Shown here piece by piece: positions 36,414 through 48,527 of a stretch of DNA of 64,000 bases. This stretch comes from Cunninghamella blakesleeana (taxonomy: Eukaryota; Mucoromycota; Mucoromycetes; Mucorales; Cunninghamellaceae). The translations under genes were made by a program, and so were the position numbers. A model generated the notes under the pieces. It had not been told where the DNA came from and ran no database searches. It saw only the letters and a program-made list of their open reading frames with translations. Every line of letters starts with the position of its first letter. The first letter of the stretch is position 1. The stretch covers positions 5,015,501 through 5,079,500 of the forward strand of contig JAFCIZ010000005.1 in NCBI GenBank assembly GCA_017871115.1. The letters are read 5' to 3'.

Positions 36414-39078
36414 TAGGTAATTGGACCATTTGATGACGATGTTGAATTTAATTTTGATGATTTTACTCAATTATGGGAATTAGAAAATGAGGACCGTATA
36501 ACACCAATGGTAGAAGCTTTAAAACAAGTTAATTGGCCAATCTCTTCTAATGTCAAAGATAACAGTCTTCCTAATATCATTACCAATATTAGATCTATCT
36601 TAGAAAAAAATAAAAGCAACAATGAACGCAATATTTTATTAAGTCAAGAGAGCGATCCTACTCGTGAAAAATATTATGAAAAGTTAATTGATAAACATAG
36701 TCGTATTCATATTGATAAACATAGCAGCAGTGATAGTGATGGTGCATATGCTGAAGTCGTTGTTTTACTTGATCCTCTCAGCGAGAAAGCACAAAAATGG
36801 TCGGTAATATTGAATGTCTTATCTGAATTGAAAGGTGTAACAGTAGATATTTATTTAAATCCTCAACCTCGTCTTGAAGAGCTTCCTCTTAAACGATTTT
36901 ACAGATATGTTTTAGATTTTGGATGGCAATTTGATGAAGAAGAATATGATCATCGTCAACGTATTCCAACAGCTTATTTTGATGATTTACCCGTTGATGT
37001 ACTTTATACCCTTGGTGTAGAAACAATTGAACCATGGCATGTTACCGTTAGAGAAGCTAACGTAGATCTTGATAATATTCAACTTGCCTCATTAATGAAA
37101 AAAGATCCATTATTTATACAAAAAGGTGGTGTTTCAGCTGTATATGAGTTGGAAAGAATATTAATAGAAGGGCATTGTGTAGATGGGCAACATCCTCCAC
37201 GTGGACTACAATTTGTTCTTGGTACGGAATCACAACCTGCTACTACTGATACCATTGTCATGGCCAATCTCGGTTATTTTCAATTGAAAGCCCAGCCTGG
37301 TATTTGGCAATTACAATTACGACCTGGACGATCAAGTGAAGTTTATAAAGTTGAAAGCATTGGTTTGGAAGGAAAATGGGTCAAGTCATCACCATCTGAA
37401 AAAGTAGGAAATGAAAAGGCTACCACTTCTACTAGTCAAATTATTTTAGATAGCTTTGAAGGATTAAGATTATTTGTTTCTGTCAAAAAGAATCATGATA
37501 TGGAAAATGAAGATGTGCTAGAAACTGGTTCTACTCAAGATCATGGAAAAGAAGGTATCTTTTCAGCCATTACACAAAAGTAAGTAATTAGTATAAATAC
37601 AAATTATATATCTTTTTTTTAGAAAAAAAAATTTTGCGTTCAATTTTATTCATTCCTTCTCTTTTTCTATTTTTTTTCTTTCTTTCAAATTTTCTAATTA
37701 GAATATTCGGCAAAAAAGATGATAGCTCAAAACCATTAATCACTAAAAAACCTCAAGCTGATATCAATATTTTTTCAGTTGCTTCTGGACATTTATATGA
37801 ACGCTTTTTAGCAATTATGATGGCTTCTGTTATGGAACATACAGATAGCTCAGTCAAGTTTTGGTTCATTGAAAACTTTTTATCACCATCGTTCAAGGTA
37901 AATATTCACAAATATACATATACCATTAATGCAATAAAAGGTATACTTTTTAACAAACTAATTTTAACATAATATATATATATATATAATTAGGATTTCG
38001 TACCAGAATTATCAAAGAAATTTGGTTTTGAATATGAAATGGTTACATATAAATGGCCCTCATGGTTGAATGCGCAAAAAGAAAAGCAACGTACTATATG
38101 GGGCTATAAAATTTTATTTTTGGATGTACTTTTCCCATTGGATTTAGACAAAGTCATATTTGTTGATGCTGATCAGGTAAATTAAATTAAATTAAATTAA
38201 ATTTAAATAAATAAATAAATAAAATAAAAATATATTTATAATTAATCAATTTAATTTTTTTTATTTGGTTATTAAAAAAAATAGATTGTGCGTACTGATT
38301 TACAAGAGTTAGTAGATCTTGATTTACATGGAGCACCATATGGTTATACACCATTCTGTAGTGATCGGCATGAAATGGATGGGTTCCGATTTTGGAATCA
38401 AGGCTATTGGAAAGAGCATTTAAGAGGAAGACCTTACCATATTAGGTATAGTAGTAAATAATTATCATTGTTAGTTTTAAAGAAGTATAATGATAAAAAA
38501 AAAAAGGTTTTAACCATATATATTTTTTTAGTGCATTATATGTAGTTGACTTAGTACGATTTAGACAATTAGCAGCAGGTGATCGTCTACGTGCTCAATA
38601 CCAACAACTTAGTGCTGATCCACATTCTTTAGCCAATTTAGATCAAGATTTACCTAACAATATGATTCATTCAGTGCCTATTTATTCTTTACCTCAAGAA
38701 TGGTTATGGTGTGAAACTTGGTGTAGCGATGAAAGCTTGAAAAAAGCCAAAACTATTGACTTGGTAATAATTAAAATAAACTAATTAAAAAAAAGATTAT
38801 CATTTTACATTTTTTTGACAATGAATTAATTAAAAAATAATGCTTTATTTTATTTTAAAAAAAATATATAGTGTAACAATCCATTAACAAAAGAACCAAA
38901 ATTAGATCGAGCTCGCCGACAAGTACCAGAATGGGAAGCATATGATACGAAAATTGAAACCATTCGACAGCAATTTATACATAATCAACAACAAAAACAC
39001 GATGAACAAAAAGATGATACAATTAAAACACCAACACCAGAACCTTCCAATTTTGAACATATAAAGGATGAATTATAA
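32624..39078 (+). CDS. UGGT: UDP-glucose:glycoprotein glucosyltransferase
   Basis: Seventeen exons: 32624-32760, 32892-33661, 33779-34010, 34142-34388, 34467-34656, 34743-34819, 34901-35152, 35247-35306, 35427-35607, 35723-35817, 35926-36294, 36417-37579, 37702-37897, 37994-38176, 38285-38445, 38532-38763, 38872-39078; 1583 residues. This ER-lumen folding sensor re-glucosylates misfolded N-glycoproteins so that they return to calnexin. A signal peptide ([20 protein letters not shown]) starts it. The long N-terminal part holds the thioredoxin-like folding-sensor domains. The GT24 catalytic domain starts near 1275 ([20 protein letters not shown]). It has FVDADQIVRTDL with the metal-binding DxD at about 1381, then [14 protein letters not shown] and [10 protein letters not shown]. 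The protein ends HIKDEL, a KDEL retrieval signal. Length and domain order are those of a full UGGT. Confidence 0.97.
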
Positions 39079-39326
39079 TATACTTTTAAATAATTTTTTT
39101 TCTTTTTCTTTTTTTTTTTTGTTTTATTAAATTTATTTATTTATTTTTGAACAATAAAAAACAAATTTAGTTTAAACTTTTCCCAATGCATGGATTTAAA
39201 CATACAAAATAACGAGTAAATAAAAAGGGTACCGCACTAGCAACTAATGTTTGCATTTATTAAAAATAAAAATAAAAATGGAATCAGAAAGATATACTCG
39301 CCATAAAAATAAAACATAATAGCATG

Positions 39327-41337
39327 TTATACAAAGTTTAATACAAGAGCAGATGAGGGTACTAAGTCTAAAAAATAAAAAACAGAAAAAATATTAAACA
39401 AATGATATTTATCATATTAATCACATTATTTGGCTATATATTTGTATAGTTATCTTACTTAATTCTTTTAGTGTTTTTTGTTGATCATCATCACCAAAGG
39501 TTTTTCTAATTATTGATTGAAAAATAAATATTTAGATAACTATTATTTTGAAAAGAAAAAAAAAATATCCACTAACATCTTAAAATTTTTTTAAAAAAAC
39601 TTTTTACCTTGGAAAAGTAGTAGAAAGTGTAAATGGATTAATACAACCTGAATTATTTTTCAAATAATCCACGACATCAGCCAAAGTTGAATCTGCTGGG
39701 AAGGTATTTGTAACGGGTGCTACACCTGGAATACGAATCTAAAAAATAGTTGAATATAAATACAATAATTGAATAAAGATTAACAATGACATATGATTCT
39801 TGTTTATTGTTTTGTATTATTTAAGAGAAACATACCTGTAATCGAGCATCGGTATAATCCGAAGATTTAATTGGTTTATTGACACTAGCAGCAGAAGTAG
39901 CTGTAGTATTAGGTATTGATGATTGACCTTCAGCTTGTCTTTTAGCAGCTTCACGCTAGAATAAGTAAATTAATAATGTGAATAACTACCATCAAATACT
40001 ACTTTTTCTATTTTTTTTATTATACCATTATTTATAATATTATATTTTAATTACCTTAGCTTGGCGTTCCAATTTATCTTGTTCAATTTGAGCTTTAATT
40101 TTAGCTTTAGCTATACGATCCATTTCTTTTTCCTTTTTTTTTGCTTCAAATGCCTTTTTAATTTCTTTAGATTCCAATTCTTCTTTTACTGCAGTCAAGT
40201 CTTGGCCAGCTTTACGACGAATTCTTTCCGCTTGTTTTTGTTCTTCTATACTTTCTTTGGCTTGGAGGGCTCTTTTTTCTGCTAATCTTGCTTTAAGTTC
40301 TGCCAATTTTTGTTTTTTTTCTTCTTCTGTCAAAGGTTTAATCACTTCAGTACTTTCAGAAAAATCCTGATGTTCAGTTTTCATAGCATGTCGTTGAGCA
40401 GAAGCAGCTTTATATGTATTATATAAATAATAGTAGTAAAAAATTAAAATAAAATAAGGGATGATCAGTTTTTTTTTTTTCTCATACACCCTTTTTTTTA
40501 TCTAACCAATATGTCTCATCATCATTCACATTATTATTATTATTATTATTATTATCCTTTATCTAGTTTAATTCCCTCTGTCAACTTACCATCTCTAAAT
40601 AACTTTTTACACTCATTACATATTAAACTTTGAGCTGTTTGTTCACCATCCTTAATTTCACCTAAATCATAAAATAGATATATTTGTTTTTTTATTAATA
40701 ATGCTAATTATAGTAAATTTATGCACCACAATCCCTTTTTTTTTTTTACCCTCTTCATTCTCTGTTTTCATAGTTGCTGTTGCTGTTGTATCAGCTAAAG
40801 ATTGTCCCTTATTTTCTTCTTCTTCAGGTTCATCAGTGACTTCGGGATGATTAAGAAGCCTATTAGATTATTATCATCATCGATGATTAAATCAGAATAC
40901 CAAGAGAAAAAAATAATAATGATAATATAAGAAAAGTAGAACAGCCAAGAATTTTTTTATTTTTGTGATATGACGCGTCGTTTGAAAATAATAATAATAA
41001 CCAAAAAAGTAGAAAAGTATCCGTTTTTTTCTATATCTTACCAATCCATTGCAGGTTGAAGGCCAGCTCCATTGACGGCTTTCCAGGCTTTTAAACTATT
41101 CAAAAAGAGAAAAAAAAAGAAAGAAAAAAGTAGTTTGATGAGTTTAGTGACATGAGGATAAAATAAAAATGTAAAATGAACATAAAAAAAACTTGATCAG
41201 TTTATTAATCTATTATATATATATATACATATATTTATAAATAATGAGTATAATGGTATAATAAAATAAATATATTAAATTTACACTTTGCCACGAGAAA
41301 ATCCCATTTCCACTAAAGTATCAATATCACCGGACAT
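39327..41337 (-). CDS. UBXN1: UBA/zinc-finger/UBX protein, UBXN1 (SAKS1) type
   Basis: Nine minus-strand exons: 41285-41337, 41042-41095, 40750-40859, 40590-40661, 40055-40407, 39836-39955, 39608-39738, 39459-39505, 39327-39367; 326 residues. The N-terminal UBA-like domain (MSGDIDTLVEMGFSRGKV to MDWLLNHPEV) binds ubiquitin. A C2H2-type finger (CNECKKLFRDAASAQRHAMK then TEH) follows near 90-115. A long charged coiled coil (LTEEEKKQKLAELKARLAEK onward) leads to the C-terminal UBX domain. The UBX has LQIRIPGVAP, the FPR p97-binding loop in STTFPRKTF, and LVPSSALVLNF at the end. Role by family: adaptor of the Cdc48/p97 segregase for ubiquitinated clients, including ER-associated degradation. The last exons are tiny (47 and 41 nt). 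Confidence 0.93.
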
Positions 41338-41879
41338 TATAAATTATTATTATTATTATTATTAAAGTTTTACGTATAATTTTTCAACTACGTAAAAAAA
41401 AGAAAGAAAAAGGGTTTTTATTTTTAAAAAAATTTGACTTAATATAAAAAGAAAGCTCCGATTTCTAATTCTTTTTTTAGATTTTGAGAATAATAATATA
41501 ATAAAATAAATATCTTATAACAATAGTGTTAAAAATTATAGTAAAGAAATTAAAATCAATAAACCATTATTTTTAAAGTTTTAGGATAAAAGTTAAGTTT
41601 AACTATATAATGATAAAACTAGTACAACTACTACGTAGTTTATTACGTCGTTTTTTTTTTTTATGGATGTCATATTTTTAGTAAATGCTGATTTTAAAAT
41701 ACCGATCAAAAAAAATTAAAATTTAAAAAGGCATATGAATATTTAAGTTTTTTTTTTTTTTCTTTCTTCCTTCTATCTTTTTTTTTTGTTTTTCTTTTTT
41801 TTTTAATAAAAAAAAATAATAATAAAAATAATATAGATATATATTATATGAACATAAAAAAGAAATATTTATATTAATA
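41338..41879. promoter_or_regulatory. Divergent promoter region, UBXN1-like gene and unknown gene
   Basis: 542 bp, AT-rich, with CT-rich tracts at 41747-41805 towards the right-hand gene. No recognised factor site and no other gene. Confidence 0.4.
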
Positions 41880-43604
41880 ATGTCACAAAAACCACCACCA
41901 TCATCTACTAATACAAGTAGTAAATCTATACCAACTTCATCTCAAGAAAAGAAACTACGAACGATACCACCACTTGTTTTATTATCCTTTGCTCTACTAC
42001 ATTCACAAGTGTATTGGTTATATTCTGTTATTTATCATATATGCAATAATATACCTGATCGTCCTTTAGACTTGTCTTTTGATGATTCTTTTTTACCTTC
42101 TTTACAGTCTGGTAGAGCTCGTGCTCTTTCTGAACCTCAATCTTCTTCTTCTGCTGTTGTTCAACATCGCCATCAAAGTGTAACAACAGTAACAAAGCAA
42201 TCAGACAATAATAATAACAATAATCAATCAATAAAAAGAAGACCTAGAAGTAAGTATTTGTATAAATGTGTAAATATGTATATGTCCCCTCAAAAAATCA
42301 ACAAAAAAAAAAAAAGTTGTGGTATTTCTCCTAAATTTATTTTTCAAATTCAAATTCAAACTCTTTTATTTATATTAATTTAATATCTAATTTTTTTTTT
42401 TTTTTTGTAACGATTTTATTAAGGTACAACTATTAGTGCAACCACCGTTGATGCTGATTATCCACTCCGACGACAACAATGGGTTAAACAATTATATGAT
42501 TGCCTTGATGATGAACAAAAAAAAGTAGACAACAATATAGATTTGGCAATGATGAAAAGACAACTACCATTGACGAATAGTCCTTCTCCCCCATCTTATA
42601 TTCTAGATGAAAAATTAGGTAGAACTAAACCTCCACGTTGGTGGCAAATAACAAAAAAACATTTGGTCCGTACCATTCATTCTCATCATGATCAGGATAT
42701 CACTTCTTCAACTTCTTCATCAGACAATGATGATTTAGTATATAATCATCACCAACCTTCGTCTTCTGGTAGTGGAGTTTTATCAGCTATTACTTTACCA
42801 ACACATCATTCAAAAAAATTAATAGAATCCATCACTACCCCATCTTCATCCACCACTACTTCAACCACTGTTTCTTCCTCTACTAATAACAATAACAAAA
42901 GTAATAATAATACAAAACTCTCTACTACCATCACAAATCATCTTCCTTTTGTACTACCATCATCCTCAAACTTAAAATCAAATGACCAATCGTCTCAAAA
43001 ATTAATTACAGAAGATAAAACATCAACAAAGAAATTAATACCGATGATAAAATCATTATCTACTTCTACAACGCATTCATCCTCTTCCTCTACAAATAAC
43101 CATCATCAAAATGAAAACAAGATTTCCTTAAAAAAAGTATTATCAAATGATAAACAACATGAAACTGTCCCTGATAATGCCATCTCCGCTACCAACACTG
43201 TTGCTACGACAAATGAAGATTTATTGAATACCAACATTAAACAAAAAAGAGCTTTAAATAGAATTAAATCTGTCTTTGTTAAATCTCAAATAGAGTCTGA
43301 ATTATCACATCAAGATCAACAACATCGTGATTTATCACCAAAAAGAAAAACAATTCTTGGTATTCCATCACGCTGGAAATCTCAAGTTTCATCCACCACA
43401 TCTTTATCACAACAAGAAAAAGAAGGTGAAAATGAAAATCAAGAAAATGAATCGTTCACTCAACCCATCGCGCCATCATCTAAAATTCAAAATCCTCCAT
43501 GTATCAATGAACCTATCATGACTGATTCTGATTTAACTTTAACAAATACCAAAAAACGTATGTTTAATTCATTACCGGTATGGAAACGTAAATCGTATCG
43601 ATAG
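41880..43604 (+). CDS. Uncharacterised Ser/Thr/Asn-rich protein with one hydrophobic segment
   Basis: Two exons, 41880-42249 and 42424-43604; 516 residues. After a Ser/Pro-rich head, residues about 30-56 are hydrophobic and aromatic (PPLVLLSFALLHSQVYWLYS), long enough for a membrane or hairpin anchor. A short conserved-looking block at about 137-190 includes DADYPLRRQQWVKQLYDCLD and TKPPRWWQITKKHLVRTIHS. The remaining C-terminal part is disordered, with basic patches, ending LPVWKRKSYR. I do not recognise a family. The frame-preserving intron and 1.5 kb of open sequence make it a real gene. Confidence 0.75.
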
Positions 43605-43803
43605 TTTTTTATTTATATTTATATTTACCTATGATTTTTAACCCTAATTTGGGATATATCTTTTTTGTACATAATTTTTATTATTATTATTATTATTCTT
43701 TTTTTTTTTTAATAATAATAATAATAATAACCATATCCAACCTATAGATTTTTTCATGCACTACGTTTATCATTTATTTATTTTTTTCATTTTTGCCATT
43801 TAC

Positions 43804-43837
<34 letters not shown>

Positions 43838-44264
43838 CAAACAAAAACTTTATATAAATATATGTTATCATTCTTTTATAAATTATTTGTATTAATATTT
43901 AATTGATGTATAATTTTCCAAAGTGTATAATTAAATTATTATATATATATATATATATATATAAAGATATAGATTAATTGATCAAAATATTAAAGTTATA
44001 ATTAAAAAAAAAAAAAGTGAGAGAAAGAAAGCGTTAAGCTGAATAAAAAGAAAAAAAATTATTGAATTATTGAGAAATAATAATAAAAATAAAAAAAATA
44101 TAGATAAGAAAATAGTGGTTACAAATAAAAATAAAAAAAGGAAAGGATATAATGTATAGGTAATGATAATAATGTGAATAATTATACTAAAAATAATAAA
44201 TGATAATGATAATAAAAGTAATAAAAAAAATAATAGTAATAATAATAAAAATAAATATTGAATA

Positions 44265-44302
<38 letters not shown>

Positions 44303-44427
44303 GTGTATATATGTATATGTATATCATTAAAATAAGAAAAAAAGAAAGGGTAGAAAATAAATAGGGATCTATTGATAAAAAGGGATCATTTTTTCTTTTT
44401 TAATCAGTGATTACTACACATATACGC

Positions 44428-44458
<31 letters not shown>

Positions 44459-44486
44459 AATATATAAAATATATAAAATATATAAA
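43605..44486. other. Convergent spacer rich in simple repeats
   Basis: About 880 bp with a T31 run (about 43806-43836), TA repeats (43941-43963, 44266-44290, 44428-44452) and AAT/ATA repeats. No gene seen. Confidence 0.5.
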
Positions 44487-45608
44487 TTATTTTTGCCCTT
44501 TTCCTTTTTTAATAAGCCATTGTAAAGTAACATCGATATTCACTTGATTTTTTGCTGAAATAGAATAACAAGATACTTCACGGTTGGTAATAGATTTCAA
44601 TTTTCTAATATATACATATATAAAAAAGGAAAAAGAAAGGGATCAATATCTATACCATTTTATTTTATTTATTCGTTCTAAATATCCATACATCACAATA
44701 TCTTTACATTTTCACTTATTTACTCTATATTTTATTTGATACTTACAATACATCAATCAACTGTTCTGCTGTTAAAGCATCGTCCAAATCATTTTTATTT
44801 CCAAGTACAAGCATAGGAATATTAGCTAACTGAGGTTTTTCTAATAAAGCTTTTAATTCACTATAAGCTGCATCTAATTTTGAATGGTCAGCTGCATCCA
44901 CTACGAACCTATTTTTATAAGACATGATAATATTAATAAACCAATATATGTAAATTTACTAGGATTTTTTTTATTTTATCAAACTATAAACCATCATCAT
45001 CTATTAATATTATATTTATTATCACTTACACAATAGCATTCACACCTCGACAATATCTTTCCCACATACTTCTAAAACGAGGTTGTCCTCCGATATCCCA
45101 TAATTTCATTGTTACGTTGCCTTTTGTTACTTTTCTCATATTAAATCCGACTGTTGGAATAGTGTCTTCTACAAATTGTCCAGACTAATGTACATGTATA
45201 AACATAAAAAAGAAAAAAATAAAAAAAAAGAAAACAATAAAGTAAGTTATTTTAGTTCGTACACTATTATTATTTTTTAGTTGTCTTAGTATAATTTTAA
45301 TATTTAAAATATTTCATTTTTTTTTTTCATCTTGCAACTCCTCAATTGTAATAAACTAGTTTTTTTATTTATTTATTATTATTGTCAATATATAAATCAA
45401 ATTACCGCAATCACATTAACCAAGGTTGTTTTTCCACTATTTTGAAGTCCAACAAGTGTCAATTCCATTTCAGTCTTTAAAAAAAAAAATTATTATTAAT
45501 ATTGTAAATAAAATAAATAATATATCTAATGATAAAGTTCAGTATTAGTTTTACCTTAAAGAAAAGACTACGCAACCATTCAAGGATTGAATTAATAATA
45601 CTAGCCAT
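44487..45608 (-). CDS. ARL8: Small GTPase Arl8
   Basis: Five minus-strand exons: 45555-45608, 45406-45474, 45030-45184, 44747-44908, 44487-44604; 185 residues, the Arl8 length. Motifs: P-loop GLQNSGKTT, switch I region [15 protein letters not shown], switch [18 protein letters not shown], guanine-specificity NKND, and SAKNQVNID. The N-terminal [17 protein letters not shown] is the amphipathic helix by which Arl8 binds lysosome or vacuole membranes, acetylated at the initiator Met rather than myristoylated (no Gly2 here). By family it links lysosomes and vacuoles to kinesin transport and tethering. Confidence 0.96.
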
Positions 45609-47459
45609 TTTAGAATAAAAAATAAACTATGAAAGTAATATTATAATACTCGAAATATATATGTATATATAATAATTTAATTTATAAATAGGAAGGAGAG
45701 AAAAAAAATTTTAAAAAAAGGTAGAAAGAGAAGTGAAAAAATAAAAAAATAGAAGGAGAGGAAAATAAAATAAAAAAAATGTGAGTCCAAATAGAGAAAA
45801 GCTCACATGACGTTGCCTCATTTTTTATATGGATACTCTCTCGCTCTCGCTCTTTATTTTGAATAAACACTATTATTCCAGCTTGATTATTTTTTTATTT
45901 ATGTTTATTTATTTAATATTCTTTTCAAAAAGTTAAATATAGTATCATTATTTTATCTATTAACTAATAAATAACATAGTTTTCCTTTTTTATAATGTAT
46001 ATATAAATATGATTGCACCATTCCCAACAATGACCTCACTCTTGATTAATTTCTGCTAATTTATAATTCAAACCCTATGAACAATTCACAAAAAAAAGAA
46101 AAAAACATTCTCTTCCGAGAACTATTCTTAATATATATGTATGCGCTCTTCCTTTTTTATATATACATATTTATATATAGTTAATATATAAAATAAGCTT
46201 ATATTTAGTGTAAATAAACGCGACTTTCCTAAGGATAAAAAAAAACTGGGAAAGGATCTAACTTGTACATAAGACGTTGTACATACATATAATAGTTTGG
46301 TTATTGGGTTGTTATATTCGATAATATTGTAGGACGAATATTATATTCTTTAATAAGCACTGAGTTAAAAAAAAAAAAAAAAAGAAAGAGAGAGAAAAAA
46401 ATGGAAATAAAGATATTGAAGTTGAAAATAAATATTTATAAATTCAAATTTTCTTCCTTTTTTAACAAGTATACTCTATAGTAGTAATATACTTTTTTTA
46501 TTTCCATTATATTGAACCTTTCATATTATATATGAATTACTACTTTTTTTCTTTTCTTTACACCAATTTAATGCGGTTATTTAAAATAATGTAACGCTCC
46601 ACTTTTTCCATGCTTTGAATTATACCTTTTTTTAGTAAAACGTTGATCTTTAATTATTTATCTATTTAATATACTTTTTTTTCCATTTTTAAATTTTATA
46701 CCGGTCGTTTTATGTTATATATATAAAAGATCATCTTTCATATTTGGAAATAACAATTAAAATTGATAGCTACGCATTCTTTTTTTTTTTAAAAAAAAAA
46801 AAAAAGAAAAATAAAAGGGTACAAAGCTTAGAATTAATATATTTTAACTGGTTTAATATAACTATGGTTCGGACGTGCTTTAGAATTTTTTATTTTCCCA
46901 AGCTGTAGTTAGAGTATATGCTATTAATATATATATTTTATTACTTGAGCGTTTTCTTTTTGTTAAACTACTTTGTTTCATTTTTTTTATTTTGCAAATA
47001 TCTTGATATTTTACTATGAAATTCTATGTCAATTTTTTTTATCAGCTTAAAAGCAAATAATAAGCTACAAGAAAGAAAACTATCATTCAGTTAGAATTGT
47101 TATTATTCTATAGTGTGATCATCTGACTTGGAAAAAAAAGTTGTCAAATTGCTTTTCAAAGATAAAATTATTTACTGTTGACATTTTTTTTTTGTTTCTC
47201 TTTCTTTTAATTATTTTTATTATATAACGGTAACCATTGAAATAAAAAATAAAAGTTTTATTTTATAAAATTTATATTTTCTAGTTTATTTAAAAAAAAA
47301 GAGGCTGAATAGTATTTCATTTATTTATTTAATTTTTTATTAAAAAGCATAATAATAATAATAATAATTCCTCGTATTTATTCATCACCTTAATATTGGT
47401 TCTTTATTTTTAAAGGCTATATTCAGGTATTCCATAAACAGAATAAATTCCTCTTTACC

Positions 47460-47490
<31 letters not shown>

Positions 47491-48527
47491 ATATGTATGC
47501 ATTTCAATTTTTTTGAAATTAATACATCGTTATTCCCGGCACAAAAAATAAATGTCAACGCATTATTCATCCAATTGTATAATAATTAAACATCCTATGT
47601 TACTTGGCTTTCTTTTTCACATAATATTTATAATGCTTATTTGCCAGTTTATCTGTTTATGCTATTAATTTGGAAAAGTTGTTTCAATACTATGATAAAA
47701 TGAAAATATTACCAATAAAAGAAAATATAAATTGGCTAGATTTCGAAAGAATAACTTCTATTTCATAAAATTAAACGAAATAAATTTCTGATATCGAGCG
47801 AATATTATATTTATTATTAAATATGATTTATGGAGTTCATCCTTTTCATTTTTTTTTTTTTTTTTTTTTTTGAAAAACGGGTGGCAAATTTATAAAAATG
47901 GAAATTAAGATTTTGTGTGCAACCAAGTACCAATAAGAAAATGAAATTTGAATATTCATGAATGACGACCTTTTATTTTATTCTTATTCTATTTAGTTTA
48001 ATGTATTAAAAATGTTTTTCTCTAACTTTATAAAAATAGAGACTTTTTACACAGTATGAATGTTAAACTTACTATTAATTTTTTTTAATTTATGGCAGAA
48101 GATAGTCATAATAGTTGTTTTAGTTTAGTTTTAAAAAAAGGTAAATATTACTATAAATGAAATTTTTTTTTATGCAAGAATAAAAAATACTCCCTGATAA
48201 TTTTAATCTTGGACTGGTAATTTTATAAAATGATTTCATCTGGTTACTTTTTATAATTTTAAAAACAATAGTAATGAAAAGGGTGGATATACACTTTTTC
48301 ATCTAGACGACAACTTGGCTGAAATGATGATATTTTTTCTTAATGGAACCAATATTTTTAAAGTTTCGGTATATTGGTGGTAATCTTTAAAGGCATAATA
48401 TATGATAAATAAAAATGAAAGGATGAAAAAAAAAAAAAAACAACTATTTAACTATTCTGATTTTCTTTTTTTCTTTTCTTTTTTTCCTTTTCCTTTTTAT
48501 TTTTTGTTATAGAACCGAAAATATATA
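45609..48527. other. Gene desert, about 2.9 kb
   Basis: No frame longer than about 60 codons with convincing composition on either strand, and no splice-linked exon chain that I could build. It contains T(n)A(n) runs (46781-46804), a 27-nt A run (47461-47487) and a T run (47850-47871). A conserved or structured RNA could be missed by eye. The right end is the promoter of the permease gene, with a CT-rich run at 48464-48500. Confidence 0.5.
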
